Shown here: positions 48,294 to 56,796 of the stretch, one piece after another
Layout of the letters: every line of letters begins with the position of its first letter
Numbering within the stretch: position 1 is the stretch's first letter
Assembly: GCF_018063565.1 (NCBI RefSeq)
Contig: NZ_JAGPBB010000004.1
Span: 32,613-96,612, forward strand
Reading direction: 5' to 3'
Origin: Rhodoferax sp.
GTDB lineage: Bacteria > Pseudomonadota > Gammaproteobacteria > Burkholderiales > Burkholderiaceae_C
Length of the DNA stretch: 64,000 bases
Position numbers and translations under genes: made by a program
The notes under the pieces: model-generated
The model's input: the letters and a program-made list of their open reading frames with translations, nothing else
What the model was told of the DNA's origin: nothing
Database searches by the model: none

Positions 48294-48545
48294 ATGGTCG
48301 TCATTCGACTCGCACGCGGTGGTGCCAAGGCCCGCCCGTTTTTTAACATTGTGGTGGCAGACAAGCGCAATCGCCGGGATGGTCGCTTTATTGAGCGCAT
48401 CGGCTTTTACAACCCGATTGCAACGGCCAACGAAGAAGGTATTCGCATTGCGCAAGACCGTCTGACCTACTGGAAGGGTGTTGGCGCGCAGGCCTCACCG
48501 ACGGTTGAACGTTTGATCGCGCAGGCAGCCAAGAAGGTGGCTTGA
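48294..48545 (+). CDS. rpsP: 30S ribosomal protein S16
   Basis: Small ribosomal protein of 83 residues, [23 protein letters not shown] at the N-terminus and [10 protein letters not shown] in the middle, both S16 hallmarks. AAAAGGAAC precedes the ATG. It is first in the standard rpsP-rimM-trmD-rplS order; rimM follows after 7 bases. Confidence 0.98.
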   Translation: MVVIRLARGGAKARPFFNIVVADKRNRRDGRFIERIGFYNPIATANEEGIRIAQDRLTYWKGVGAQASPTVERLIAQAAKKVA

Positions 48546-48552
48546 GTTTTTA

Positions 48553-49116
48553 ATGTTGCCCGGCCTTGAGGCTGCCGAACTTCCGGCAGATGCTGTCGAA
48601 GTTGGGCGCATCCTTGATGCCTGGGGTGTCAAGGGGTGGTTTCGTGTACTACCCTATAGCGCCGATCCTCAGGCGCTTTTTTCTTCCAAGCGCTGGTATC
48701 TGCAACCGGCCGAAAAAGGCGTTGTAACTTTTTCGGGTGTGGCCAAACTGGCCATCAAAGAAGCCAAATCCCATTCAGATAGCGTGGTGGCGTTTGCGCA
48801 TGACATCAACGACCGTAACGCCGCAGACTTGTTGCGGGGTGCCCGGATTTTCATCAGTCGGGCTAGTTTCCCGACCGCTGAGCAGGACGAATATTACTGG
48901 GTTGATCTGATCGGATTGACAGTTGTCAATCGGGAGGGAAATCTGCTGGGCATTGTGCGTGATCTGCTGGCAACAGGACCACAAACGGTACTGGTCATCG
49001 AGTTTGAGGCAGAAGGGCAGATGCATCAGCGCATGATTCCTTTTGTGGCGGCTTATGTCGACAGGGTGGATCTGGATGTGCGTCGCATTGAGGTGGATTG
49101 GCACGGTGATTACTGA
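48553..49116 (+). CDS. rimM: ribosome maturation factor RimM
   Basis: Binds S19 and helps 16S rRNA 3'-domain processing. N-terminal VEVGRILDAWGVKGWFRVLP is the RimM signature and the PRC-barrel half has YYWVDLIGLTVVNREGNLLG and the ending MIPFVAAYVDRVDLDVRRIEVDW. Length is 187 residues. Confidence 0.96.
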   Translation: MLPGLEAAELPADAVEVGRILDAWGVKGWFRVLPYSADPQALFSSKRWYLQPAEKGVVTFSGVAKLAIKEAKSHSDSVVAFAHDINDRNAADLLRGARIFISRASFPTAEQDEYYWVDLIGLTVVNREGNLLGIVRDLLATGPQTVLVIEFEAEGQMHQRMIPFVAAYVDRVDLDVRRIEVDWHGDY

Positions 49117-49130
49117 TCAGTCGGTGCACC

Positions 49131-49883
49131 ATGAGTGTCATGCGATTTGATGTCGTGACCCTCTTTCCTGAACTGTTCACACCTTTTTTCAGTTCGGGCA
49201 TTACCCGGCGGGCTTTTGAGTCGGGGCAAATTGAAGTGCGCATCCACAATCCCCGCGATCACGCCGTGGGGAACTACCGACGGATCGACGATCGCCCATT
49301 TGGCGGGGGTCCCGGCATGGTGATGATGGCCGAGCCGCTTGAGCGGTGTCTGTCCAGTATCCAGGCGCAGCGAGATGGGCCAACTCCGGTGGTGCTGTTC
49401 TCGCCTTTGGGGCAGCCTTTGGATCATGCCATCGTCAGTCGGTGGGCGTCGGGTGGGGGGGGCGTATTGCTGTGTGGTCGATATGAGGGTGTTGACCAGA
49501 GATTGATCGACGCCCACGTGACCGAGCAGATCAGTCTGGGTGACTTTGTGTTGTCGGGCGGAGAGATCGCTGCGTTGGCCTTGTTGGACGCCGTGGCGCG
49601 ACTGCAGCCGGGCGTGCTGGGTGACGTTGAGAGCCATGCTCAAGACAGTTTCAATCCAGCGCTGGATGGCTTGCTGGACTGTCCTCATTTCACCCGCCCC
49701 GAGAACTGGCAGGGACAGTCGGTGCCGGAAGTGTTGTTATCAGGGCATCATGAACGTATCGAGCGTTGGCGGCGTGATCAACGCTTGTTGCTCACCCTGC
49801 GCTTGCGTCCAGACCTGATTGCTCGGGCCCGTCTCCTCGGTCGATTGACCGGGCTGGATGAAGCGGTGTTACTCAAGCTATAA
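49131..49883 (+). CDS. trmD: tRNA (guanine-N1)-methyltransferase
   Basis: Methylates G37 next to the anticodon using SAM. The trefoil-knot SAM site is LLCGRYEGVDQRLID, followed by GDFVLSGGEIAALALLDAV. Other signatures are RFDVVTLFPELF at the N-terminus and RPFGGGPGMVMM. Length 250 residues. The stop codon lies within the probable rplS -10 hexamer. Confidence 0.97.
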   Translation: MSVMRFDVVTLFPELFTPFFSSGITRRAFESGQIEVRIHNPRDHAVGNYRRIDDRPFGGGPGMVMMAEPLERCLSSIQAQRDGPTPVVLFSPLGQPLDHAIVSRWASGGGGVLLCGRYEGVDQRLIDAHVTEQISLGDFVLSGGEIAALALLDAVARLQPGVLGDVESHAQDSFNPALDGLLDCPHFTRPENWQGQSVPEVLLSGHHERIERWRRDQRLLLTLRLRPDLIARARLLGRLTGLDEAVLLKL

Positions 49884-49940
49884 TCTTTGGCTCATCGATC
49901 CTCTGCCTGCCCGTCCGGCAACCATGCGTTTAGCCGGGCA
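49879..49940 (+). promoter_or_regulatory. probable promoter and structured leader of rplS
   Basis: A consensus TATAAT at 49879-49884 overlaps the trmD stop. The following leader of about 90 nt has two overlapping inverted repeats: TGCCCG/CGGGCA (49908-49913, 49935-49940) and CCGGC/GCCGG (49915-49919, 49933-49937). They could be alternative structures, but this is unproven. Confidence 0.45.
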
Positions 49941-49987
49941 ATTCCCAATTCTGGTGATGGTGCTGGCATGATCACAGAAAGAAACTT

Positions 49988-50365
49988 ATGAACCTGATTC
50001 AAATCCTTGAGCAAGAAGAAATTGCTCGTCTCAATAAAACTGTGCCAGACTTTGGTCCAGGCGACACCGTCGTGGTCAGTCTCAATGTGGTTGAAGGTAA
50101 CCGCAAGCGGATTCAGGCCTACGAAGGTGTGGTGATTGCCAAGCGTAACCGTGGCCTCAACAGTGGCTTCACTGTGCGCAAGATCTCCAGTGGCGAAGGT
50201 GTGGAGCGTACCTTTCAGACCTACAGCCCGCTGATTGCCGGCATTGAAGTCAAGCGCCGTGGTGATGTGCGTCGAGCCAAGTTGTATTACCTGCGTGATC
50301 GCAGCGGCAAGTCAGCCCGTATCAAGGAAAAGTTGCCAGCGCGCAAGGTGGCGACAACTGCTTGA
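49988..50365 (+). CDS. rplS: 50S ribosomal protein L19
   Basis: Ribosomal protein at the subunit interface, 125 residues. [35 protein letters not shown] is the L19 core, followed by SFTVRKIS-like and [28 protein letters not shown] precedes the ATG. A strong terminator follows 22 bases after the stop. Confidence 0.98.
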   Translation: MNLIQILEQEEIARLNKTVPDFGPGDTVVVSLNVVEGNRKRIQAYEGVVIAKRNRGLNSGFTVRKISSGEGVERTFQTYSPLIAGIEVKRRGDVRRAKLYYLRDRSGKSARIKEKLPARKVATTA

Positions 50366-50387
50366 TTGAAAGAGCTGGTTAAAAGAG

Positions 50388-50418
50388 CCGCCTGCTGTTC
50401 GCACAGGCGGTTTTTTTT
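50388..50418 (+). terminator. rho-independent terminator after rplS
   Basis: A perfect CCGCCTG/CAGGCGG stem (50388-50394, 50404-50410) is followed by eight T. Confidence 0.92.
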
Positions 50419-50426
50419 CGTCCGAC

Positions 50427-51113
50427 ATGGCCATGCACCCGATCACACGTCCGCAAATTGATCCTCGTTGTGTACCGGTGATGCAGGTGGACACCCATTT
50501 GCCCGCCGTACCTGCAGATCGCCTTGAGCCACAGGCGTTGCGGTCCCGTTTTGCTGTTCCGCCAAGTTGGCAGCCTGAACTGCTGGCAGAGAAGCGATTC
50601 ATGGACCGCCCGTCCACTCAGGCGGCCGTGCTGATGGGCATCGTGATGCACCCGGCACCGGCAGTACTGCTGACCCAGCGCACCGAGCATCTGTCAACCC
50701 ATTCGGGGCAAATCGCATTCCCCGGTGGCAAAGTAGACGACACCGACCAGGATGCCATTGCTGCCGCGTTGCGTGAAGCTGACGAAGAGGTGGGTTTGTG
50801 CAGTCGCCATGTCGAGGTTTTGGGGCATTTGCCGGTTTACACCACGGGGTCTGCCTTCTTGATCACGCCGGTGGTCGCCTTGATCCAGCCCGGCTTTGTT
50901 TTGACACCCAATGCGCACGAAGTGCAGGATGTGTTTGAAGTTCCGCTGTCATTTCTAATGGACCCGGCGAACCATCGACACCACCAGGTGTTTTGGCAGG
51001 GGGCGCAGCGACACTGGTTGTCCATGCCCTATCAGGATGGCGAAGTCGAGCGCTACGTGTGGGGTGCAACGGCAGGCATGTTGCGCAACTTTTACCGCTT
51101 TTTGAGCGCCTGA
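50427..51113 (+). CDS. NUDIX hydrolase, CoA pyrophosphatase type
   Basis: A 228-residue protein of the NudL/YeaB group, which hydrolyses CoA and derivatives to phosphopantetheine and 3',5'-ADP. The UPF0035-type signature LTQRTEHLSTHSGQIAFPGG runs into the Nudix box GGKVDDTDQDAIAAALREADEEVGL, with Glu residues in READEEVG for metal binding. The N-terminal 60 residues are variable. It starts immediately after the rplS terminator. Confidence 0.9.
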   Translation: MAMHPITRPQIDPRCVPVMQVDTHLPAVPADRLEPQALRSRFAVPPSWQPELLAEKRFMDRPSTQAAVLMGIVMHPAPAVLLTQRTEHLSTHSGQIAFPGGKVDDTDQDAIAAALREADEEVGLCSRHVEVLGHLPVYTTGSAFLITPVVALIQPGFVLTPNAHEVQDVFEVPLSFLMDPANHRHHQVFWQGAQRHWLSMPYQDGEVERYVWGATAGMLRNFYRFLSA

Positions 51114-51150
51114 AGCACGGCCGACCAGGGGCAGCCGCTATGATCATCGC

Positions 51151-52122
51151 ATGAGCTTTATCTCGGTACTGTTCGCATTGTTGCTGGAGCAGGCCAGGCC
51201 CCTGACCCCTGGCAACTTCATCCATGCCGCTATGCGTGCGTGGGTGCGCTGGTGTACTCGCAACTTCGATGCAGGGCAGTCCTGGCACGGTTGGCTCGCC
51301 TGGAGCTTTTCAGTCTTGCTGCCGTCTTTGGTGGCCCTGACGATTTATTGGGTTCTGGGTGCCTATGTGGGCTGGTGGCTGGCATTGCTCTGGAGTGCGC
51401 TGGTGTTGTACGCTGCACTTGGCTTTCGTCAGTTTAGCTCGCATTTCACCCGCATTCGTGATGCCCTGGTGAACGATGATGACGCCCGGGCGACTGAGTT
51501 GATGGCCAACTGGCAGCAACTGGACGTTTGCGAGATGCCACGCAGCACCCTCATTGCCAAGGTGATCGAATTTTCTGTCCTCGCAGCGCATCGCCATGTT
51601 TTTGGTGTTTTGGCGTGGTTCTCCCTTCTGGCAGCTTTTGGCCTTGGGCCCACTGGCGCTGTTGTGTACCGTCTGAGCGAGTTTGTTGTGCGTTACTGGT
51701 TGCACAAAGGCAACTCTCTGGATCAACCGGTTAGTCACGCTTTGCGCAGTAACGCGCAAAGCGCCTGGGCGCTGGTTGACTGGCTGCCCGCGCGGATTAC
51801 CGCAGTCGGCTTTGCCGTCATGGGCAATTTCGAGGAATCGGTGGATGCCTGGCGACGCTATGGGCAACGGGCGGACGCCAGCAATGATGGCCTGGTGTTG
51901 GCAGCGACGGCAGGCGCTGTGAATATTCATTTGACCGGTTCGACGCTGAATGCCGAGCGCGAAACCATGGGCCAGGGTGCCATCCCCCATGACGATATCT
52001 CGGATACACGCCCCGCGCCTGAGTTGCCCCATCTGGCCGTAGTGGTCGGACTGGTGTGGCGCACTGTGGTGATGTGGATTGTGCTGCTGGCTTTGCTGAC
52101 GCTGGCTCGGTTGTTGGGCTAG
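51151..52122 (+). CDS. CobD/CbiB (AmpE)-like membrane protein
   Basis: Membrane protein of 323 residues with about five hydrophobic segments. It starts MSFISVLFALLLEQARPL, typical of the CobD/CbiB-family proteins in Burkholderiales that resemble AmpE. No other cobalamin genes are nearby, so a role in adenosylcobinamide-phosphate synthesis is doubtful; the family label is more secure than the function. It is followed by copy E of the 46-nt element and hisC. Confidence 0.8.
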   Translation: MSFISVLFALLLEQARPLTPGNFIHAAMRAWVRWCTRNFDAGQSWHGWLAWSFSVLLPSLVALTIYWVLGAYVGWWLALLWSALVLYAALGFRQFSSHFTRIRDALVNDDDARATELMANWQQLDVCEMPRSTLIAKVIEFSVLAAHRHVFGVLAWFSLLAAFGLGPTGAVVYRLSEFVVRYWLHKGNSLDQPVSHALRSNAQSAWALVDWLPARITAVGFAVMGNFEESVDAWRRYGQRADASNDGLVLAATAGAVNIHLTGSTLNAERETMGQGAIPHDDISDTRPAPELPHLAVVVGLVWRTVVMWIVLLALLTLARLLG

Positions 52123-52132
52123 TTCTTCGATG

Positions 52133-52178
52133 AAATGAGCTTTTAGCCCATATTCAGCATATATTGATAGCTATATTT
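52133..52178 (+). repeat. 46-nt palindromic element, copy E
   Basis: Starts AAATGAGCT and ends GATAGCTATATTT, aligning without gaps. It occupies most of the spacer between the CobD/CbiB-like gene and hisC and ends 15 bases before the hisC ATG. Confidence 0.7.
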
Positions 52179-52193
52179 TCAGAAGTCGGTCGT

Positions 52194-53264
52194 ATGCCAT
52201 CGCGTTTTCTCAGTCCTGTGCTTGAGCGACTGGTGCCTTATGTTCCAGGCGAACAGCCCAAGCTGCACAATCTGCTCAAGCTCAACACCAATGAGAACCC
52301 CTATCCGCCTTCACCCAAGGTGATTGCGGCCATCACCCAGGCAGCCCAGCGCGGGCTGCAACTCTACCCGGACCCCCAATCGAGCGATTTGCGATCGGCA
52401 ATTGCGAGCACCCACGGCCTGTCCGCGGAGCAGGTGTTTGTGGGCAACGGCTCTGACGAAGTGCTCGCACACGCCTTTTTTGCCTTCTTCCAGCAGGGTT
52501 GCCCGCTGCTCATGCCAGACATCAGCTACAGCTTTTACAAGGTGTATTGCAGCCTTTACAGCATCGATGCGCGCAAGGTGCCCTTGACCGATGCCATGCA
52601 AATCGAGGTGGCGGATTACACCGTTGCCGCAGGCACCGACGTCTGCGGCGTGGTGATCGCCAACCCCAACGCGCCCACCGGCATCGGTCTGCCGCTCAAT
52701 GCGATCGAGCAGTTGCTGCGCCTGCATCCGCAGCGGGTGGTGCTGGTCGACGAGGCCTACGTCGACTTTGGCGGGCAAAGTGCCATTCCGTTTATCAGCC
52801 GCTACCCCAATCTGCTGGTGGTGCACACCTTGTCCAAGTCGCGCTCGTTGGCCGGGCTGCGGATTGGATTTGCCTGTGGGCAAGCGCATCTGATCGACGC
52901 GCTGCAGCGCGTCAAGGACAGTTTCAATTCGTATCCCTTGGACCGGTTGGCCATTGCCGGTGGTGTTGCCGCGTTCGACGATACGGCCTATTTTGATCAG
53001 ACCCGCCATGCGGTGATGGACAGTCGCGAAGGCCTGACCCTTGCGCTGGAAGACCTGGGTTTTGTGGTGTTGCCGTCCCAAGCCAATTTTGTCTTTGTCT
53101 GCCACCCTGCCCATGATGCGGCAACTCTGGCGGCCGGTTTGCGCGTCCAGGGTGTGCTGGTGCGGCACTTCAAACAACCCCGCATCGAGCAATACCTGCG
53201 CATCACGGTCGGCACACCGCAGCAGTGTGAGCGGCTGGTGCAGACGCTGGCTGCGCTGCTTTAG
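52194..53264 (+). CDS. hisC: histidinol-phosphate aminotransferase
   Basis: PLP-dependent aminotransferase of histidine synthesis, 356 residues. N-terminal [15 protein letters not shown], the PLP lysine Lys215 in [16 protein letters not shown] and the Arg near [10 protein letters not shown] are typical of HisC. It stands alone, away from other his genes. ATG 52194 is preferred to the TTG at 52164 that lies in the repeat element. Confidence 0.93.
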   Translation: MPSRFLSPVLERLVPYVPGEQPKLHNLLKLNTNENPYPPSPKVIAAITQAAQRGLQLYPDPQSSDLRSAIASTHGLSAEQVFVGNGSDEVLAHAFFAFFQQGCPLLMPDISYSFYKVYCSLYSIDARKVPLTDAMQIEVADYTVAAGTDVCGVVIANPNAPTGIGLPLNAIEQLLRLHPQRVVLVDEAYVDFGGQSAIPFISRYPNLLVVHTLSKSRSLAGLRIGFACGQAHLIDALQRVKDSFNSYPLDRLAIAGGVAAFDDTAYFDQTRHAVMDSREGLTLALEDLGFVVLPSQANFVFVCHPAHDAATLAAGLRVQGVLVRHFKQPRIEQYLRITVGTPQQCERLVQTLAALL

Positions 53265-53268
53265 CCGG

Positions 53269-53286
53269 TTGAGCAGCATTGCTCAA
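53269..53286. terminator. perfect hairpin between convergent hisC and rsgA
   Basis: TTGAGCA-GCAT-TGCTCAA is a perfect 7-bp stem with a 4-nt loop, placed exactly between the convergent genes and overlapping the rsgA stop. It lacks a T-run, so a bidirectional terminator role is tentative. Confidence 0.4.
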
Positions 53287-54230
53287 TAGCGCCGTTCTTG
53301 CGACAGTTCGGCGTACAAATCACTGTATATTTTGTAGCGGTTTGCGCTTATTCCACCTGCGCTGATGCCTGAGTTGACCATTGAAATCACGCCGCAACCG
53401 GGCTCGTGCAGATGGCTGCAGTTGTAGAACTTGCACTGCGCCACATGCGGTTTGAGGTCGGGCATGTAGGCCGCGAGTTGCGCCGGGTCGATGTGGTTGA
53501 GGCCAAACTCCTGAAAGCCCGGTGAGTCGAGCAGAGCCGTCGTTTTGGCTTCATCCACCCAGTACAGCGTGGTGCTGGTCGTGGTGTGTTTGCCCGCGTT
53601 GAGCGCTTGTGACAGAGCGCCGGTCTGCACCAAGGCGCCAGGAATCAAGGTGTTGATCAGGGTGCTTTTGCCAGCACCGGAGGGGCCCAGCACCAGCGTG
53701 GTGTGGCCGCTCAGGCGCTGCAGCAGGGCGGCGCGGTCGGTCAAGGTGTGTTGTTTGAGCGCCAGCGGCAGCACGTCATAACCCATGTCACGGTAGGGTG
53801 TCAGCCACGCCCAGGCGCGCGTAAAGGGTTCGGCCAGGTCGCTCTTGTTGAGCGCAATAATGGGTGTGATGTGCTGCTCTTCAGCGGCAATCAGGGCGCG
53901 AGAGAGCTGGCTGCTTGAAAATTCGGGCTCGGCGGCAATCAAAATCAGCACCCGGTCGAGGTTGGCGGCAAACGACTTGGTGCGTATCTCGTCCTGGCGG
54001 TAAAACAGGTTGCGCCGGGGTTCGATTCGCTCGATCGTGCCCTCGTCTTGCGAGGCCTGCCACAGTACCCTGTCGCCCACGACCCCCTGGCTTTTCTTGC
54101 CACGCGAGTGGCAGATGCGTCGCTCGCCAGACGCGGCTTCGACCAGAAAATGCCGGCCGTAGTTGGCCACAATCAGGCCGGTTTGTAGCGGGTTCTGGCT
54201 TTCGTCAGAGGCCTTGGAGCGTGCCTTCAT
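53283..54230 (-). CDS. rsgA: ribosome small subunit GTPase RsgA
   Basis: Circularly permuted GTPase for late 30S maturation, 315 residues. The order is OB-fold, then G4 (NKSD), G1 (GPSGAGKSTLIN), G3 (DSPGFQEFG), and the zinc site CKFYNCSHLHEPGCGV near the C-terminus. The ATG at 54230 is chosen; a TTG at 54248 would add six residues. phhB lies 45 bases upstream on the same strand. Confidence 0.95.
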   Translation of the reverse strand: MKARSKASDESQNPLQTGLIVANYGRHFLVEAASGERRICHSRGKKSQGVVGDRVLWQASQDEGTIERIEPRRNLFYRQDEIRTKSFAANLDRVLILIAAEPEFSSSQLSRALIAAEEQHITPIIALNKSDLAEPFTRAWAWLTPYRDMGYDVLPLALKQHTLTDRAALLQRLSGHTTLVLGPSGAGKSTLINTLIPGALVQTGALSQALNAGKHTTTSTTLYWVDEAKTTALLDSPGFQEFGLNHIDPAQLAAYMPDLKPHVAQCKFYNCSHLHEPGCGVISMVNSGISAGGISANRYKIYSDLYAELSQERRY

Positions 54231-54275
54231 GGCGGGTGGTGGGCACAACGACCAGAGAGCAGGCCAGCGGTCATG

Positions 54276-54590
54276 TCAGGCGATCTGCAACGCATCGGTT
54301 TGTGCGGCGCAGTCAAAGTCGGCCCGGCTGAGGCCGGCGACATCGTGGGTTTGCCAGCGCACCGTGCATTGGCGATAGCGCACGGTCAGTTCAGGGTGGT
54401 GATTGCGTCGGTGCGCCACAAACGCCAGCGCGTTCACAAACGCCAGGGTCTGGTAGTAGTCGGCAAAGTCAAAGGTTTTCTCAATGGCCACGTCCGCCCC
54501 GTCGCCAGACAGTCGCCAGCCTTCCAGTTTGGCCAGACTTGTGATGATTTCAGTAGCTGTCAGCGCACGTTGCTTATGGGCTAGAGGCAT
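54276..54590 (-). CDS. phhB: pterin-4a-carbinolamine dehydratase
   Basis: Recycles the pterin cofactor of aromatic amino-acid hydroxylases (DCoH family), 104 residues. Active-site stretches are FADYYQTLAFVNALAFVAHRRNHHPELTVRY with the His-His pair, and WQTHDVAGLSRADFDCA. The start codon and about the first 13 codons (MPLAHKQRALTAT) are encoded by copy F of the 46-nt element. No phenylalanine hydroxylase gene is seen here. Confidence 0.92.
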   Translation of the reverse strand: MPLAHKQRALTATEIITSLAKLEGWRLSGDGADVAIEKTFDFADYYQTLAFVNALAFVAHRRNHHPELTVRYRQCTVRWQTHDVAGLSRADFDCAAQTDALQIA

Positions 54591-54595
54591 ATTCT
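54550..54595 (+). repeat. 46-nt palindromic element, copy F
   Basis: Begins TCAGTAGCT and ends AGGCATATTCT, aligned without gaps. It covers the 5' end of phhB, including its ATG, read on the opposite strand. Confidence 0.7.
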
Positions 54596-54604
54596 CAATG
54601 AATG

Positions 54605-55909
54605 TCAGGAGGTCACACGGGTTGCGGCGGGTGGCTCCAGCATGCGTGCCAGCCGCTCCGAGGCACCCGGGTGCGAGTAATAGAACGCCACATACAACGG
54701 GTCGGGCGTCAAGGTCGAGGCGTTGTCCTCAAACAGCTTGAGCAGGGCCGAGGCCAGGTCTTGTCCGCTGGTTTGCGCCACCGCGTAGGCGTCCGCCTCA
54801 AACTCATGCTGGCGAGAGAACTGGGCAAAAACCGGCGCAATGAAAAAGCTGAACACCGGCATGGCGAGCAAAAACAGCAGCAGCGCCAGGGCGTCGTTGG
54901 CACCCTCCAAATTGGGCTGCACGCCCAGGCCGGTGTAAAACCAGGGCTGCTGCGCCAGCCAGCCCAGCAGGGCAAAGCCCGCCAGGCTCATGGCAAACAT
55001 GGCCACAATGCGTTTGAAGATATGCCGGTGCTTGAAATGACCCAACTCATGCGCCAGCACCGCATCCACCTCGGCAGCGCTCAGCCGCGCCAGCAGGGTG
55101 TCGAAAAAAACCACCCGCTTGGCCGCACCAAAACCAGTGAAGTAAGCATTGGCGTGGGCGCTGCGTTTGCTGCCGTCCATCACAAACAGTCCCTTGGCTG
55201 AGAATCCGCACCGTTGCATCAAGGCGGTGACGCGCTCTTTCAGCGTGGCGTCTTCCAGTGGCGTGAATTTGTTGAACAGCGGCGCAATCAAGGTCGGATA
55301 AATCACCAGAAGCAGCAGATTGAAGCCCATCCACACGCCCCAGGCCCAGAACCACCACAGGCCGCCACTGGCCGCCATCATCCATAGGATCAGAGCGGCA
55401 ATCGGCAGGCCAATCAGCGCGCCCACGACGCTGGATTTGAGCAAATCAGCCAGCCACAGCCTGAATGTCATTTTGTTAAAGCCAAAGCGCTCTTCAAGCA
55501 CAAAAGTCTGGTACAGCGTCATGGGCAAATCAAGCAGGCTGCTGATCAGCACAAAGCCCACCAGCACGGCAAGCTGTTGCGCCATGCCTGCACCGAGCCA
55601 GCTCAGCAGCGCCTGGTTGAGCCACGCAAGACCGCCCAGCAGCGTCCAGCCCAGCAGCAGCGCGGTACCCCATGCCATCTCGACCAGACCCAGGCGCGCC
55701 TTGGCCAAAGTGTAGTCAGCTGCCTTGTGATGCGCGGCCAGGGTAATGGTCTGCGCGAATGCCACTGGCACGGCGCTGCGATGCCGCGCCACATGACGGA
55801 TCTGCCGCGATGCCAGCCAGAATTTGACGAGCAACCCCAGCAACAGGGCAGCCGCAAAAGTCAACGACAGCAGGGATGAGGGGTTGGAAAGCAGATCGAC
55901 TTGCAGCAT
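54605..55909 (-). CDS. M48-family (Ste24/HtpX-like) membrane metalloprotease
   Basis: Integral membrane peptidase of 434 residues with several hydrophobic segments. The zinc motif HELGH is in [14 protein letters not shown] and the third ligand Glu in [10 protein letters not shown]. The N-terminal region with [15 protein letters not shown] is typical of CAAX prenyl protease 1-like bacterial Ste24 homologues. ATG 55909 starts [14 protein letters not shown]. It is divergent from orn with 38 bases between starts. Confidence 0.9.
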   Translation of the reverse strand: MLQVDLLSNPSSLLSLTFAAALLLGLLVKFWLASRQIRHVARHRSAVPVAFAQTITLAAHHKAADYTLAKARLGLVEMAWGTALLLGWTLLGGLAWLNQALLSWLGAGMAQQLAVLVGFVLISSLLDLPMTLYQTFVLEERFGFNKMTFRLWLADLLKSSVVGALIGLPIAALILWMMAASGGLWWFWAWGVWMGFNLLLLVIYPTLIAPLFNKFTPLEDATLKERVTALMQRCGFSAKGLFVMDGSKRSAHANAYFTGFGAAKRVVFFDTLLARLSAAEVDAVLAHELGHFKHRHIFKRIVAMFAMSLAGFALLGWLAQQPWFYTGLGVQPNLEGANDALALLLFLLAMPVFSFFIAPVFAQFSRQHEFEADAYAVAQTSGQDLASALLKLFEDNASTLTPDPLYVAFYYSHPGASERLARMLEPPAATRVTS

Positions 55910-55947
55910 GGCGGCGAAGTTTAGGCGATCAGCGACAATTTGCACCC

Positions 55948-56535
55948 ATGAGCACACCCAACACCCCCACCGAGGCCGCCACTTTGGCCAAATCTGACCA
56001 GAATCTGGTCTGGCTTGACTGCGAAATGACCGGTCTGGAGCCCGAGGTTGAGCGCATCATTGAAATTGCGGTGATCGTCACCGGCCCGGATCTCACACCG
56101 CGCATCGAAGGCCCGGTGCTGGTGCTCCATCAAAGTGACGCCTTGCTCGATGCCATGGACGCCTGGAACAAGGGCACCCATGGCAAAAGTGGGCTGATTG
56201 AAAAGGTCCGCGCGTCGACCCTGTCAGAAGAGGATGCACAAACGCAGTTGCTCGCCTTTGTCAGCCAGTACATCCCCAAGGGCGGCTCACCCCTGTGTGG
56301 CAACAGCATCGGGCAGGACCGGCGTTTCCTGGCCAAGTACATGCCCAAGCTGGAGGCCTATTTTCACTACCGCAACCTCGATGTCAGCACACTCAAGGAA
56401 TTGTCCAAACGCTGGGCGCCAGACATTTACAAGGCGTTCAAGAAACAGCAACGCCACACCGCGCTGGCGGATGTGCATGAGTCGATTGACGAACTGACGC
56501 ACTATCGCGAGCACTTCCTCAGAATGCCGGGTTGA
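55948..56535 (+). CDS. orn: oligoribonuclease
   Basis: DEDD-type 3'-5' exonuclease that finishes degradation of 2-5 nt RNA and of pGpG. Asp24 and Glu26 ([13 protein letters not shown]), the [10 protein letters not shown] motif and [14 protein letters not shown] form the active site. Length is 195 residues. A longer upstream frame is out of the family. Confidence 0.96.
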   Translation: MSTPNTPTEAATLAKSDQNLVWLDCEMTGLEPEVERIIEIAVIVTGPDLTPRIEGPVLVLHQSDALLDAMDAWNKGTHGKSGLIEKVRASTLSEEDAQTQLLAFVSQYIPKGGSPLCGNSIGQDRRFLAKYMPKLEAYFHYRNLDVSTLKELSKRWAPDIYKAFKKQQRHTALADVHESIDELTHYREHFLRMPG

Positions 56536-56796
56536 ACTGTCGCTAGGTGGAAACCCGAATCCATGCCATAATCGCAGGCTGCGCTGCAAGTTGCGGCGCT
56601 TTTGTACATCTCCCAACATTCACCGGGCTCAAGGTCATCCTTCACCATCACAGGTTAAAGGCGCGACAAAAGGGCCCCCAGCGCTGAGAACGCTCACCGA
56701 CGGTGAGTCAGAGCCGGTTCCGTTTGATGGTTGATGTTTTTTAACCATAAACGGAGCGACCGCACGATGTGCGGCGCTCGCGCATGAAAGAAATCC
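56536..56796 (+). promoter_or_regulatory. long structured leader of the DEAD-box helicase gene
   Basis: A possible -10 hexamer CATAAT lies at 56567-56572, giving a leader of about 215 nt; I see no convincing -35. Close to the start codon is a strong hairpin at 56754-56779 (GAGCG, bulged A, CCGCAC, loop GAT, GTGCGG, CGCTC). After it a six-codon mini-ORF (56784-56804) overlaps the helicase ATG. Such leaders are common before cold-induced RNA helicases, so temperature or autogenous control is plausible. Confidence 0.5.

Noticed and set aside
51151-52122. Assignment of the CobD/CbiB-like protein to cobalamin synthesis
   Set aside because: No other cobalamin genes are nearby and the sequence resembles AmpE-like relatives, so only the family name is kept.
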